A DNA stretch of 64,000 nt from Apiotrichum sp. Y4204 (lineage: Eukaryota; Basidiomycota; Tremellomycetes; Trichosporonales; Trichosporonaceae). Both the position numbers and the translations under genes were made by a program. Position 1 is the first letter of the stretch. Every line of letters begins with the position of its first letter. The notes under the pieces are model-generated. The model saw only the letters and a program-made list of their open reading frames with translations, ran no database searches and was not told where the DNA came from. Positions 1 through 9,281 of the stretch are shown one piece after another. The stretch is taken from assembly GCA_025531455.1 (NCBI GenBank), contig JAMYHL010000011.1, positions 124,001-188,000 of the forward strand. The letters are read 5' to 3'.

Positions 1-1343
1 CAGTTGAGGAGCTTTCGGGAAGGCCAGACCGACCTCCTCATCGTGACTGATGTGGCCGCACGAGGACTAGACATTCCAGCAATGGGTCACGTCATCAACT
101 TCGATTTCCCCTCAGGTGTCCGTGTTTTTGTTCATCGCGTCGGTCGTACAGCTCGTGCGGGGCAGCAGGGCCACGCGTGGACGTTAGTCACCAGAGACGA
201 CGTGCCGTACCTGCACGACTTGGAAACCTTCCTTGAAAGGCCCTTGACGAATAGCGACCTTTTCGGAGCGGCCCCTCGCGACAGTTTAGAGTCTATGGTG
301 GAGTATATTCGTCAGAGCCTTGACATATCGGAAGCCCAACTGGGCCCGCTCCGTGAAGTGATGTCAAGAGGGCAATCGATGTTCGAACGATCACGTTCGA
401 AAGCAAGCCGTGAAGCTTATAGATCGGCGAAGTCAACGCAGTCGACAGCATTCGGCGCTCAAGCACCCGTTCATCCTGCTTTTGGTGACTCAGATAAAGA
501 GTCCAATGGTCATTTGAAGCAACTTTTAACAACCATTCACGCCTACAATCCAACGGAAACAGTCTTCGAGATAGGCTCCCATGGGAAAGACGCCAGCAAC
601 ATTTTGATGAAGAACCGCCGAAAGACCATTGCTCAACATCAAGCTCGTTCGAATATGAAACGCAGCTTGGACAGTGAATCCGACCATGAAGGGGATCATC
701 ATGAACATTCTGTATGTGAGGGGCGGTGGTCAGTGAACTGATATTCAGACTTCGCGTCCAATGACTGCCAAACGCTCCTATCGTGATCCGAATTTCTTCC
801 TACCCCACGAAAATGTTGAAACTAACAGAGACAAAGGGTAAGTTCGGTCGGAAAGACAGCACAGAGTGATTCTCATTACCAACAGCTACTCTCTTTGTGA
901 TGGAACGTCATTCGCCGAACAGGCGCGTTCGGCAACCCTTGATCTGAACGGCGATGAGGGGGAGGCGCAGCGAGCCCAAAAGGCCAGCCAACTCAAATGG
1001 GACCGCAAGAAGAAACGATTCGTCAAGGGCGATGGAATTGGGAGTAACAACGAGAAGATGATCCGCACCGAAAGCGGCGCGTTGCTCCCAGCATCTTTCA
1101 AGAGTGGGAGGTTTCAAGAATGGAAGCAACGCACCAAGAACTCCCCTCGCAGCGATGCAGTTTCGCATTCCGGCCGCCATGCTGGAGCATCAGGGCGCCG
1201 TTCCGCTAAAGAACTGGCAACTGCAGAGACCATACTGAGGACGCGAAAGGAGAAAATGAAGGTGCGTTTGTCTTCGAAACAATTGGAGCTACTAACAGCA
1301 GCGTAAACAGAAAAACGGACGAACGTCGAAGAAACGATCGTAG
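1..1343 (+). CDS. DBP10: ATP-dependent RNA helicase Dbp10 (DEAD box), 3' part
   Basis: Nucleolar DEAD-box helicase of 60S ribosomal subunit assembly; the 5' part lies outside the window. The visible part opens in helicase lobe 2 with the motif V-type run TDVAARGLDIP, then the motif VI run HRVGRTARAG. It ends in a Dbp10 C-terminal domain: YRDPNFFLPHE, GYSLCDGTSFAEQA, WDRKKKRFVKGDG, and a basic tail ending TSKKRS. The reading frame is open from base 1. Exons are 1-711, 749-837, 886-1261 and 1299-1343; the introns (37, 48 and 37 bases) are GT-AG, and the last two carry branch-like tgat/ctaac motifs. The final acceptor could also be three bases later without changing frame. The YRDPNFF exon is what separates Dbp10 from other DEAD-box helicases, so the identity is firm. 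Confidence 0.93.
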
Positions 1344-1706
1344 TTGCGTTTTGGTTGCGACACTTTTCACCAGGATGGGAATAAAGCTTGGTATGGATGT
1401 TCCACTTGCGAGAACTTAGTAAGAAAGCCACTTGTAAGCCTACAACCAACTGCTCCAAGCTCCAACCGTGTACCGTGTAGTAATATGCGCTCAGATTGCT
1501 GCGACGGGTTTGCGTTTATAGATGCTCTGGTAGTCCAGAGTCTAGTTTTATTCACCTTCAATACTAATTCATCATTGGGCTACGAATAAATCATCACCAG
1601 GCCACAAAATGAGTTACTGGAAGAGTCAGCATATCTATCAGCGGAAGAACTAACACTTATGCGAAAACTCTTGACTTGCGTGCGTAGCGATGGAAGTCGT
1701 CATCGC
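1344..1706. other. intergenic, convergent DBP10 / pheromone gene
   Basis: This is the shared 3' flank of DBP10 and the minus-strand pheromone gene. It holds short open frames with no recognisable product, and I see no repeat. Confidence 0.5.
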
Positions 1707-1796
1707 TTAGGCGATGGTGCAGGAGCCGTAGTCGTAGAGACGGTCGTCCTCGTAGTTGCGAGGGGCCTCGATGGTGGTGGCAGTGAAGGCGTCCAT
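1707..1796 (-). CDS. MF: lipopeptide mating pheromone precursor (CAAX type)
   Basis: A 29-residue protein is read from the ATG at 1796 to the TAA at 1709-1707. It starts MDAFT, the start seen in Tremellomycete a/alpha-type pheromone precursors. It has the run EAPRN in the middle and ends in CTIA, a CAAX box for farnesylation, AAX removal and carboxymethylation. By analogy with family processing next to an Asn, the mature peptide would begin after the Asn at residue 14 and end at Cys26, rich in Asp and Tyr; this is inference. The same frame is open upstream to 1925, but MDAFT marks the real start. A TATATA run lies about 100 bases upstream. The secreted peptide would signal to a Ste3-type receptor on a partner cell; no receptor gene is visible in this window. 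The gene is too short for routine gene callers. Confidence 0.85.
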   Translation of the reverse strand: MDAFTATTIEAPRNYEDDRLYDYGSCTIA

Positions 1797-1897
1797 GTTG
1801 GCTGGATTGGTTTGGTTGTAAGAGTAAGAGGGAAGCTGGAAGGAGGAGAGGTAAGGAGCGTTGGTTTGAGGACAAGAAGCGGCCCCAAGGACAGGGT

Positions 1898-1904
1898 TAT
1901 ATAT
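1898..1904 (-). promoter_or_regulatory. TATA-like box of the pheromone gene
   Basis: An ATATATA run on the minus strand lies 102-108 bases upstream of the pheromone ATG, a normal distance for a yeast TATA element. It is the only strong TATA run in this upstream region. Confidence 0.5.
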
Positions 1905-1930
1905 CGTTTTCGGGATTCTGAGCAATCCTT

Positions 1931-1937
1931 TCTTTGT
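1931..1937 (-). promoter_or_regulatory. possible HMG-type pheromone response element
   Basis: The minus strand reads ACAAAGA about 135 bases upstream of the pheromone ATG, and a second ACAAAG core lies on the plus strand at 1984-1989. Basidiomycete pheromone response elements (as bound by Prf1/Mat2 HMG factors) have an ACAAAGGG-like core. The match is partial and could be chance. Confidence 0.25.
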
Positions 1938-2249
1938 ACCATTTCGCCTTTGCGAGCTGGTATCACAAGCACATCTATGGCTAACAAAGCGCTTCGTTGC
2001 AACAGAACATCAATGATTACCAGATGAGGGATTGCCGATGATGATTAGCAATGATGGACTGTGTATGTCCGATGTCTCGCGTTCACGGGGGTGGGACGAG
2101 CGCGCCAGTCACGCAGCCAGTGCCTGACCGGAAAGACGCCCATTGCGATGTTGGCCCCTGAATGCATTGTGTTATGTGTACTGTACCTGTGTAGCTGTGT
2201 GTTGAGTGCGCAATGTGGTCACCGCAACTCTGCATCTTGTGCGTGTACA

Positions 2250-2281
<32 letters not shown>

Positions 2282-3735
2282 TGTGTATGTGTGTGTGTGT
2301 GTCTGAGTGTGTGTGTCCTGTGGCTGGTACGTGCCTGCCTGTGTGGCCGTGTGGCCGCGTGTGGCCTGTGTGTGCAACATGCAAGGCGTTTGTAAGTGTA
2401 CACAGTGTGCTTCTGCGGTGCATGCTGTGTGAGTCATGAGTCTGTGTAACCTCGCGTGCCTGTTTGTCTCGTGTCTCAAACAGTCACTATCCCTACCCAC
2501 TGGCATGTTTTGATTGTCTAATCGATCTGTTCATTTGTCACTTTGTCTTTCCGTGTACATAGGCTTTCAGGGATTGCTACACAAAAGCCATAGTCTCTGG
2601 GTTCCACCAGATCATGGGCCTTCGTTTGAATGTGTGTGCACTTTCATAGTGGAAAGTACAGATGAGTTTCGGCGAATCCAGGGGCAGTTGAGACCATGAT
2701 CTGATGCATGTGAGTGATATGCAACTACGTGCCCGCCATGCCCGATCTATTAATCTATTCTTCCCAGCACGTCCTCACGTGTGCGGGGCGAGAGGGCCGT
2801 CCGGAAAAGGCACAGTTTAGACGAACAGACATGCCAATTGGCCCATCCCAAGTCTTCTCAGAAGGTGCCAACGATGGTTGAGTCATGCCCCAAACCGGAC
2901 AACACAATTGTGTATCGTCGTAGGTGGTCGACACTCATGGTGCTGTCTAACACAAACGCAGCACTTTTGTTTGCCAGCTTGCTCCGATGGCATCGGCCAG
3001 TACAGGACTCCCGATTGCTGCATGAAGCTATTGTCCTTAACGACAAGTGCTGCACTCCGCATGTTCGACGATTGTCGTGTTGATCTGGGACGTACCCGGC
3101 GCGAGGCAGCTGAGGGATGATCTGCATGTATGTGCGCATCAGCAGCGCGTTCTTCTCCAGAGAACTGACCAGTCCCACAGATGGAACTATGGCAACGCGC
3201 TCCAATAGTGATCCCTGTTAAGTCGTACGCATATACGCATCGAGACACACTGACAGTGACTTGTCCTCCACATGCAATGCAACAAACCGCGTCCCCGCGT
3301 CCCCTCGTCCCCTACCCAAGAGCTGGCATCCGCTGCGGGCCTTTACCATCCAGATACTCCCAACAGTTGCATCACGAGACCCAAGATGTGTGAGGCACCG
3401 GCGTATAACAAAAACCCGGAGCACGTAGTAATGCTGTCAATACATGCAGGCGTTCAGACATAGAAAGTCCACTGTGTTGTGGGGATCTCGCAAGGCTAAA
3501 GGGAATTTAGTGTTACAGCTCCCGATGTACAGTAGAGGAATAGAGGAAAACGCCCAACCTATTCCTCATACCCGTCACATAGTGCCACACATAACTGGCA
3601 GTCGCTCAACTGTACTGATTTGTTCATGCATTTTCTCCGCCGCGTAAATGATGCGAACTCTAACACCAGACGGCTGACGCTGATCTCATTCACACATCAA
3701 TGGACCTGAACTGTTAGAGACAGTGTGAGGGTATT
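1938..3735. other. intergenic region upstream of pheromone gene, downstream of UBP6
   Basis: It contains the (GT)n tract listed separately and only short, motif-free open frames. I see no gene, tRNA or element. Confidence 0.45.
2251..2317. repeat. (GT)n microsatellite
   Basis: About 67 bases of nearly pure GT with a few interruptions (gtat, gtctga). The His/Thr-rich and Cys/Val-rich reading frames over it are artefacts of the repeat. Confidence 0.95.
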
Positions 3736-5753
3736 TCACACATACCGGTAAAGCAGGATGTACGCGACTGAGTCTTCACCACCACCATCCATGGATTGAA
3801 TCTTGTCGGCCGTCACAATCGAAACTTTGTCGTCTATAGCGCGATAGTCAGAACGGGGGCCCTTTTATTCCTTTTTCTTCTTCTTTCATTGTTTTCTGCT
3901 CACCATCAAACTTGTACCATTCTTCCTCCCCAGACGGGGCAATGCCCTCATCCTTGCGTGCCCACCCGATGTAATGACCGGCATCGGCACTGGATCCCTT
4001 GTGAGTGATCATTGCTGGGCGTAAGCTTCACGACAGGGATTCTCTTCCTCACCACACAGTTCGTAAATTCCTGAAGGGTTAGTCCCCAATTGAGGCGCCG
4101 CAGATGCTGCCATGAGAGAGGAGATCTCTTGCCTCTCTTCAGCACGGTAAGCATCCTCGGACTTGTCATCAGACGCAGCCCCTTTGCCTTTGGTGCGGTT
4201 TGCAATGCTAGCACGATCATCTCGCTTTTTGAGGATTTGTTTGACAGCCGAATTAACTGGTTGAAGTTGCTCGTGAAGCTCGTCTGTGGTAATGTCCAGG
4301 ACATCGAGCTGCAGAGGGAACTTGACTTTGCGCATAATTTTGGCCTTCTTCTGAGTATCGCGACGCCAATAAAAGCGAACCTTGGGTCAGCACATGTAGA
4401 TGGCACAACATACCATATGCACCGTAAGATACGCGGGGAGACGTGAGAGTCGAGACGTGACATTATACGTGGCTGACCTGCCAAGCGTTGTGCTGTTTTT
4501 CTCGATCGGTTGATCCAGACTCTATCAAAAGTCAGCATGTGCACCGAGTCGGAAATCGTTTACGGACATCCATGATTCCAGACATCAGAAAGTTGGTTTC
4601 AATAGAGATGTTGCATTCAAGCTTGAGCACCTTCTCCTTGGTGATTGTGGGCTGCTCGTTGGGAGCTTCTGGGCAAGAAAGACTGTCATCAGCTACACTT
4701 CATACGGAAGCTCACGTTTTCGTCAATTCAAGGGACATCCAGTCGTCAACAACTGAACGTTGCCCGCTTGCGCCGTTGACACAGGCGCGTAGCGCTGACA
4801 TCAGTAGCGTCCAAGCCTCGTCAGCATCTTGACAGTCAGTATAGCATCCAAATATTTGTAACTCACCTTGCTGAGCAAAATGCCCATGTTGATCCTGCTC
4901 TGCAAACTGGGGTGCGAGCGTTCGGAGGTTCTGAATCAATGCAATGGGCTGCACGGCGTCGCTTGTTTGACTCATCCCTGAGAACAGGTTCTTCATCGAC
5001 GTCGAAAGCCGGCCTTCTGGGCCATGACCAAGGGTCGGCTGACTGACAGGTTAGCCACAATCATCAAATGAAACTCGCCTGTCCATTGCTGTTTGAAGTT
5101 GGGGAACTTTGCGTATAGCTTGCAGAGTCGAGTTAAGGTAACAAGTATTCCCAAGGTTCACAAGGCCAGGGGGAATGCGAGTCTGTAATGTTAGAAGATT
5201 TATAGCCTGCAGATACTCACAGTCTTAGCAAGTTCAGAGTCGTCGAGATCGTCCACTAGTTCCGTCAGCGCGTTGCTAATCTCACAATGTCCCACGGAAA
5301 ATAACAGGTTTGGCAGGTGCTTGAGGAAGTGATTCGGAGCTACCGATCACAGTGATCGTCTGGTTCTGCCATGGTTAGCCCGGTTGTTGGCCATGCAGGC
5401 CGCCTTTCGCAGTCCAGCAGTTATAAAAACGCACCGGCTTGAGACCCAGTTTCGATAGGTCGGTATCATCCTTGAGAATGCCCTTGATCATGACTTTCAT
5501 ACGATCTGCGCGCGGTGAGTCTCTGCCGGAGACCAAATATGCATGTGCATTAGAAGAACACTCACCAATGGGAACACCGGTTGCGCGACTGATGGTCTCC
5601 TTGAAGGCGAGGGCTGGTGCGCCGATATCGACTTGGAGTGGGTACACCCTACCCCCGTGCTTGACTGTGACTGGAGCATGTTAACTACAATGCGACCACG
5701 CTGGAGCTCTGTGAGGCTCTGCACTGTACGATCTCGGTATACGCACCATTCAT
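3736..5753 (-). CDS. UBP6: ubiquitin C-terminal hydrolase Ubp6/USP14
   Basis: Proteasome-associated deubiquitinase that trims ubiquitin from substrates at the 19S particle. An N-terminal ubiquitin-like domain (MNVKHGGRVYPLQVDIG, then DRMKVMIKGILKDDTDLSKL) is followed by the USP Cys box GLVNLGNTCYLNSTLQ. The catalytic Cys codon is at 5141-5143. Next come QQDADEAW, SRLPAYLTVHMVRFYWRR and KVKFPLQLDV, and the His box GSSADAGHYIGW. The C-terminus is SVAYILLYRYV. The protein is roughly 480-490 residues, as expected for the family. It is spliced from about 12 exons. The first coding exon is only 7 bases (5753-5747). One intron is 33 bases (4381-4413) and one is best read as GC-AG (5043-5078). Every junction restores a family motif. 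A MITE-like element lies about 110 bases upstream of the start. Confidence 0.92.
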
Positions 5754-6755
5754 GGTAGTGCGTGTCTGTGTGGTGTCGTTAGGTTGACGCTGTCGCAGGT
5801 TGTGCAGATAGAGAAAAAGATTGAGAAAACAACGATCGAGTGTTCAAGTAGTGATCAGGTTTGAAGTACTGTAAATCCGCTGTAGCTCGCAACACGCGTC
5901 ACGTGTCACACGGCGCGATGTTGCACGATGTCACACGTCACAGAGCCCTTTCTGGCTGATGTTGCAAGCTTCCCAGCCAAACCAGGTAGACCCACCCAGT
6001 GTGGGCCTATTACAAGAATACCTATTAGCACGCTTAATTAGCAAAATTCCGTACCATTGTTAGTTTATTAGTTTACTGTATTAGTTTTCTTATGTCACAC
6101 CCTGGTGGCAAAATCAGATGTTGCAAGATGTCACAAGTCACAAGGCGCCGCCGGCACCGTGTTGCACCAAAAATAAAAGGGGGGGCCTAATTAAAGAAGC
6201 CCTCCATGTTGCGAGCTACAGCGGATTTACAGTACAACGCTTGGAGAATGGTCACCAACACCTGCGCGTCTCCTCCTGTGATTCTGTGATGATGCTCTTC
6301 CAGCTTCCAGTACATACACACAAATACTAAGTAGCCACCTCCACTTCAAATTTACGTAATTTTCATGATGGGCCTGAGTTTGCGGCGCTCCCGTGCAGTC
6401 GATAGATAGGGAACACAGGCGCGTCAACTTTGGACCTTTCGGAAAATTGGAGTCGTTGCATTGAGCGTGGCATTCCCGTGTATAAAGCACTCAATATGAT
6501 GTGCATGATGCTTCAGGTGTGTGGGCGATTGAAAGCTTTACGGTAGGTACAGAATGTGATTGTCGGGGTGGGATCGGTGGCAGCGCCGGATGCATTGTCT
6601 GCAATCAGTAATGCACTAATGCACATATGCACAGTTTGTAAGTCGTTCGCGCTTCAGTACGGCGCATAGGGTGGCGGCACCTGCGCACCTCACGGTACCA
6701 TGTACTTTGAATATCATTTCCCTTCATCTCGCTGTATGTCAACACGTCTACAAGA
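5754..6755. other. intergenic between UBP6 and the next minus-strand gene
   Basis: The main content is a MITE-like inverted-repeat element at 5866-6235. The rest (6236-6755) shows nothing recognisable. Confidence 0.5.
5866..6235. mobile_element. MITE-like element with 28-base inverted ends
   Basis: Bases 5866-5893 and 6208-6235 are perfect inverted copies of one another (28 of 28). If the element begins inside this at CTGTAAATCCGCTGTAGC, it is bounded by TA on both sides, the target duplication expected for Tc1/mariner-type elements. Inside, a sequence of about 27 bases beginning gatgttgcacgatgtcac (5917-5943) is repeated with a few changes at 6117-6143, in the same orientation and offset by 200 bases. 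The centre is A/T-rich. There is no transposase frame, so it would be non-autonomous. The family is not recognised. Confidence 0.7.
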
Positions 6756-8711
6756 TTACAGAGGGCTTGGCTGAAGCTTTGCCCTCTTTGCCTCAAACTG
6801 CCTTCCACGAGAGGCGAGGAACCTGAGATCGTCGATATCGTGGTAGAGGACCCGGACTGCTGCGGACACAATGAAGATACCCTTATTGTGAAGTTGGCGG
6901 TACACGCGAGCGGTTGTGGCGAAGTCGGGCGTGGGCAAGATGGGACGACCATCACGCTGAGTGCTACTGCAAACGACGCCTCGAGACTTTTCGATCTGGA
7001 GAATGGTGTCGGCCATTATCGTCACCCAATCGAGGGCGTCATCAATCGAGAGTCGGAAACGTCCGGCCCATCTATGATTGTTTTCCGCGCTGAACGCCAG
7101 GGCAATGCGGAACCATTCGGGGGAAATACTCAGCGGGCGGTAGAGTTGAGCACGGAGCTCAGGGGGACAGGTTCTGTATGACGAGAGCCATTCGGTCTGC
7201 GAAGCTTTTGCGTTGTATAATGCTGTTTCGAGGAAGTGGAGGAATAATCGTGAGTTTCGCTGCTGTCGGAGATAATCCAGAATGACTGTGATGCCTTCAC
7301 TGTTGTACGTTGGCTTTGATGGAAGGGAACAGGTGGCCGGGGGTAGGGCAACAGTGGTGTTGATTGATGGGATGGGAGGAAGGAAATCGAGGCGATATCG
7401 ACGAGTCTGCGGTATCTGTCCCAATGAATCCTCTGGTGCTTCAGAAAGGGCCAACGAGGGATGGGGACCGCTAAAATCTTTGGCAAATGTTAATGGGCTG
7501 CGGAACAAGAGGTTTTCCCGGAACTCACAGGCAGGTTTATGGCCACCCTCGACGAATTGGCTACCAGACTCTGAGTCGACGGAAAGCGAAGAGAGCGGAG
7601 GTCCAAAGTCGTCATCGTCTTCATCATCCATTAATGAGCGACGAGCGGCGATGGCCGAGGAAGGCTGCCTGACACTTAATAGGTCGAAGGCAGACACAAG
7701 ACGATAAGGTTCAACGCCACGAAGAATGAGGTGGCGGAGGATGGCACTCAACGCCTTTGGTGAAGGCTGAAGGATACCAGTATCATTTTGAGGAGCCTCG
7801 ACGGACAGAGCGATGTTGTCGAGGTCAATGCCGTAGCCCTCTTGAGTGATAAAGTTAACGAGGGTACGCATGCGACCCATCGCTTCACCGTGCTCCACGG
7901 TTGATTGTAGGAGCGTAGACACCTCCGCAGTTGCCGAAAGAAGAAGCCGAAGAGTGAAAGAGTTGATTTCTGTGCTTTGCATATGCCGGAAGATTTCCCA
8001 GAATGTTTCATGCGCCAACTCCACCTGCGCAGCTCGTGGCGCACGTCCAGCGTCGAGGAGATTCCGGGACCACCTCACAATTGCCCCAAGGCGAAACTCA
8101 GAGGTCTCTGGTCGACAACGAAACTCGGGTGGCATCTCACGTGAGATTGCTTCGCATGCCGAGATGAGACCCATGTTGGACAAAGTGCGGAGCACAAACC
8201 ACCAGTCATCAAGTGGAACAGGGTTGAGGGTCGCCAGATCTTGCATGACAGTTCGAAGCCGAAACTCCCATTCAGATGCAACCTGGACCGAAAGGACACG
8301 GAAATGGTCGCGTTTTTTAGTGTTGTACAACACCTTCCAGTAATTGTGATGACGAGGAACCACGGAGCGAAGGATTCGTGAAAGCTCGCGAGCTGAAAGA
8401 GAGGAGCGATCGAGTCGGGTGAGAAGGCGATACATGCGCCAGATAGCTTCAGATTGGTCCTTGTCATCGGTCTTGTGCACTGGTTTGTTCACACAGGCAA
8501 TCAGCTCTTGGACGTGCGAAGAACGGGCCGGAAAAGATTGGATGGGAGGAACATTTGGGCGAGTCGACGTCGAGTTGGTATGTGATGTTGCCAACAAGTG
8601 TGAAGCTGATGAGAGTGTGTGGTCGGACACTCCCTTGGCTGCCGCCGCTGTCGCCATGTGCCGCAAGGGGAGGCCCCTCGAAGTCGCCGATACTAGGCGC
8701 CGTGTCAACAT
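6756..8711 (-). CDS. unrecognised protein with mitochondrial-type presequence
   Basis: A single uninterrupted frame of 651 residues, unusual in this intron-rich window. The start MLTRRLVSATSRGLPLRHMA is Arg/Ser/Leu-rich without acids, like a mitochondrial targeting peptide. The body is helical and Leu/Arg-rich, with pieces such as LDDWWFVLRTLSNMGLISACEAI that recall pentatricopeptide-type helical repeats. There is an acidic, Ser-rich linker near residue 360 (MDDEDDDDFGPP). The C-terminal part again looks helical (FATTARVYRQLHNKGIF). I do not recognise the family. A mitochondrial RNA-binding or translation factor is a reasonable guess only. Confidence 0.75.
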   Translation of the reverse strand: MLTRRLVSATSRGLPLRHMATAAAAKGVSDHTLSSASHLLATSHTNSTSTRPNVPPIQSFPARSSHVQELIACVNKPVHKTDDKDQSEAIWRMYRLLTRLDRSSLSARELSRILRSVVPRHHNYWKVLYNTKKRDHFRVLSVQVASEWEFRLRTVMQDLATLNPVPLDDWWFVLRTLSNMGLISACEAISREMPPEFRCRPETSEFRLGAIVRWSRNLLDAGRAPRAAQVELAHETFWEIFRHMQSTEINSFTLRLLLSATAEVSTLLQSTVEHGEAMGRMRTLVNFITQEGYGIDLDNIALSVEAPQNDTGILQPSPKALSAILRHLILRGVEPYRLVSAFDLLSVRQPSSAIAARRSLMDDEDDDDFGPPLSSLSVDSESGSQFVEGGHKPACEFRENLLFRSPLTFAKDFSGPHPSLALSEAPEDSLGQIPQTRRYRLDFLPPIPSINTTVALPPATCSLPSKPTYNSEGITVILDYLRQQRNSRLFLHFLETALYNAKASQTEWLSSYRTCPPELRAQLYRPLSISPEWFRIALAFSAENNHRWAGRFRLSIDDALDWVTIMADTILQIEKSRGVVCSSTQRDGRPILPTPDFATTARVYRQLHNKGIFIVSAAVRVLYHDIDDLRFLASRGRQFEAKRAKLQPSPL

Positions 8712-9281
8712 GGAGAATGGGGAAAGACGAGTCGTGGGTAAAGCTTGGTGCTATGATTGCCGCCGAATTGACCAGAGCAAGGTGTAGCCGGGAGCCAGTG
8801 AGAGACGGGGAAAGGCGGAGATGAAGACAGGCCAAGCAGAGAGTAGTCGTGGAATGGAGATGATGTGCTACAGGTTTATAAGTATGTCAGTCACTGATGT
8901 TCCAGTTGCAGCTTTGCAGCATTCCGTCCTCGTATCCTTTTTTTTTTTTTTCTTTTTTTTTTTTGGGTGCTTTTGTTTGCTCTTTACTGGTTACTGTACT
9001 ACTTATTACTACTGAAGCTGGCTGGGACATCGGTACGGTAGGTACATATATCGGGGCACAGAGGAAAGCCGATAAGCCGACCGTCAGGCGTTCAGACAGA
9101 CAATCACGTGATTTGATCTCCCACGGTCCACTCTTGAGATCTGTTTGCTCAATGATCATCACACTATGCAACATGCAACAAGGTCCAAGCCAAGGTCTGC
9201 CAATCCGCCACCACCAGGTCATGCAGGTCATGTCGATTCGGTCATTTGTTTCCTTACTCCCATTGTTCATTTATTGCCATC
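8712..9281. promoter_or_regulatory. divergent intergenic region with poly-T tract
   Basis: This 570-base region separates the minus-strand mitochondrial-type gene from PRP4 and must hold both promoters. It includes a 27-base T tract interrupted once by C (8938-8964), of the kind that can exclude nucleosomes. No other element is clear. Confidence 0.45.

Noticed and set aside
1797..1925. Longer in-frame extension of the pheromone gene (72 residues from 1925)
   Set aside because: The upstream codons show no signal or family motif, run over the TATA-like box, and the MDAFT start matches known precursors.
2083..2506. His/Thr-rich and Cys/Val-rich frames on both strands
   Set aside because: They are translations of a (GT)n microsatellite in several frames and have no family features.
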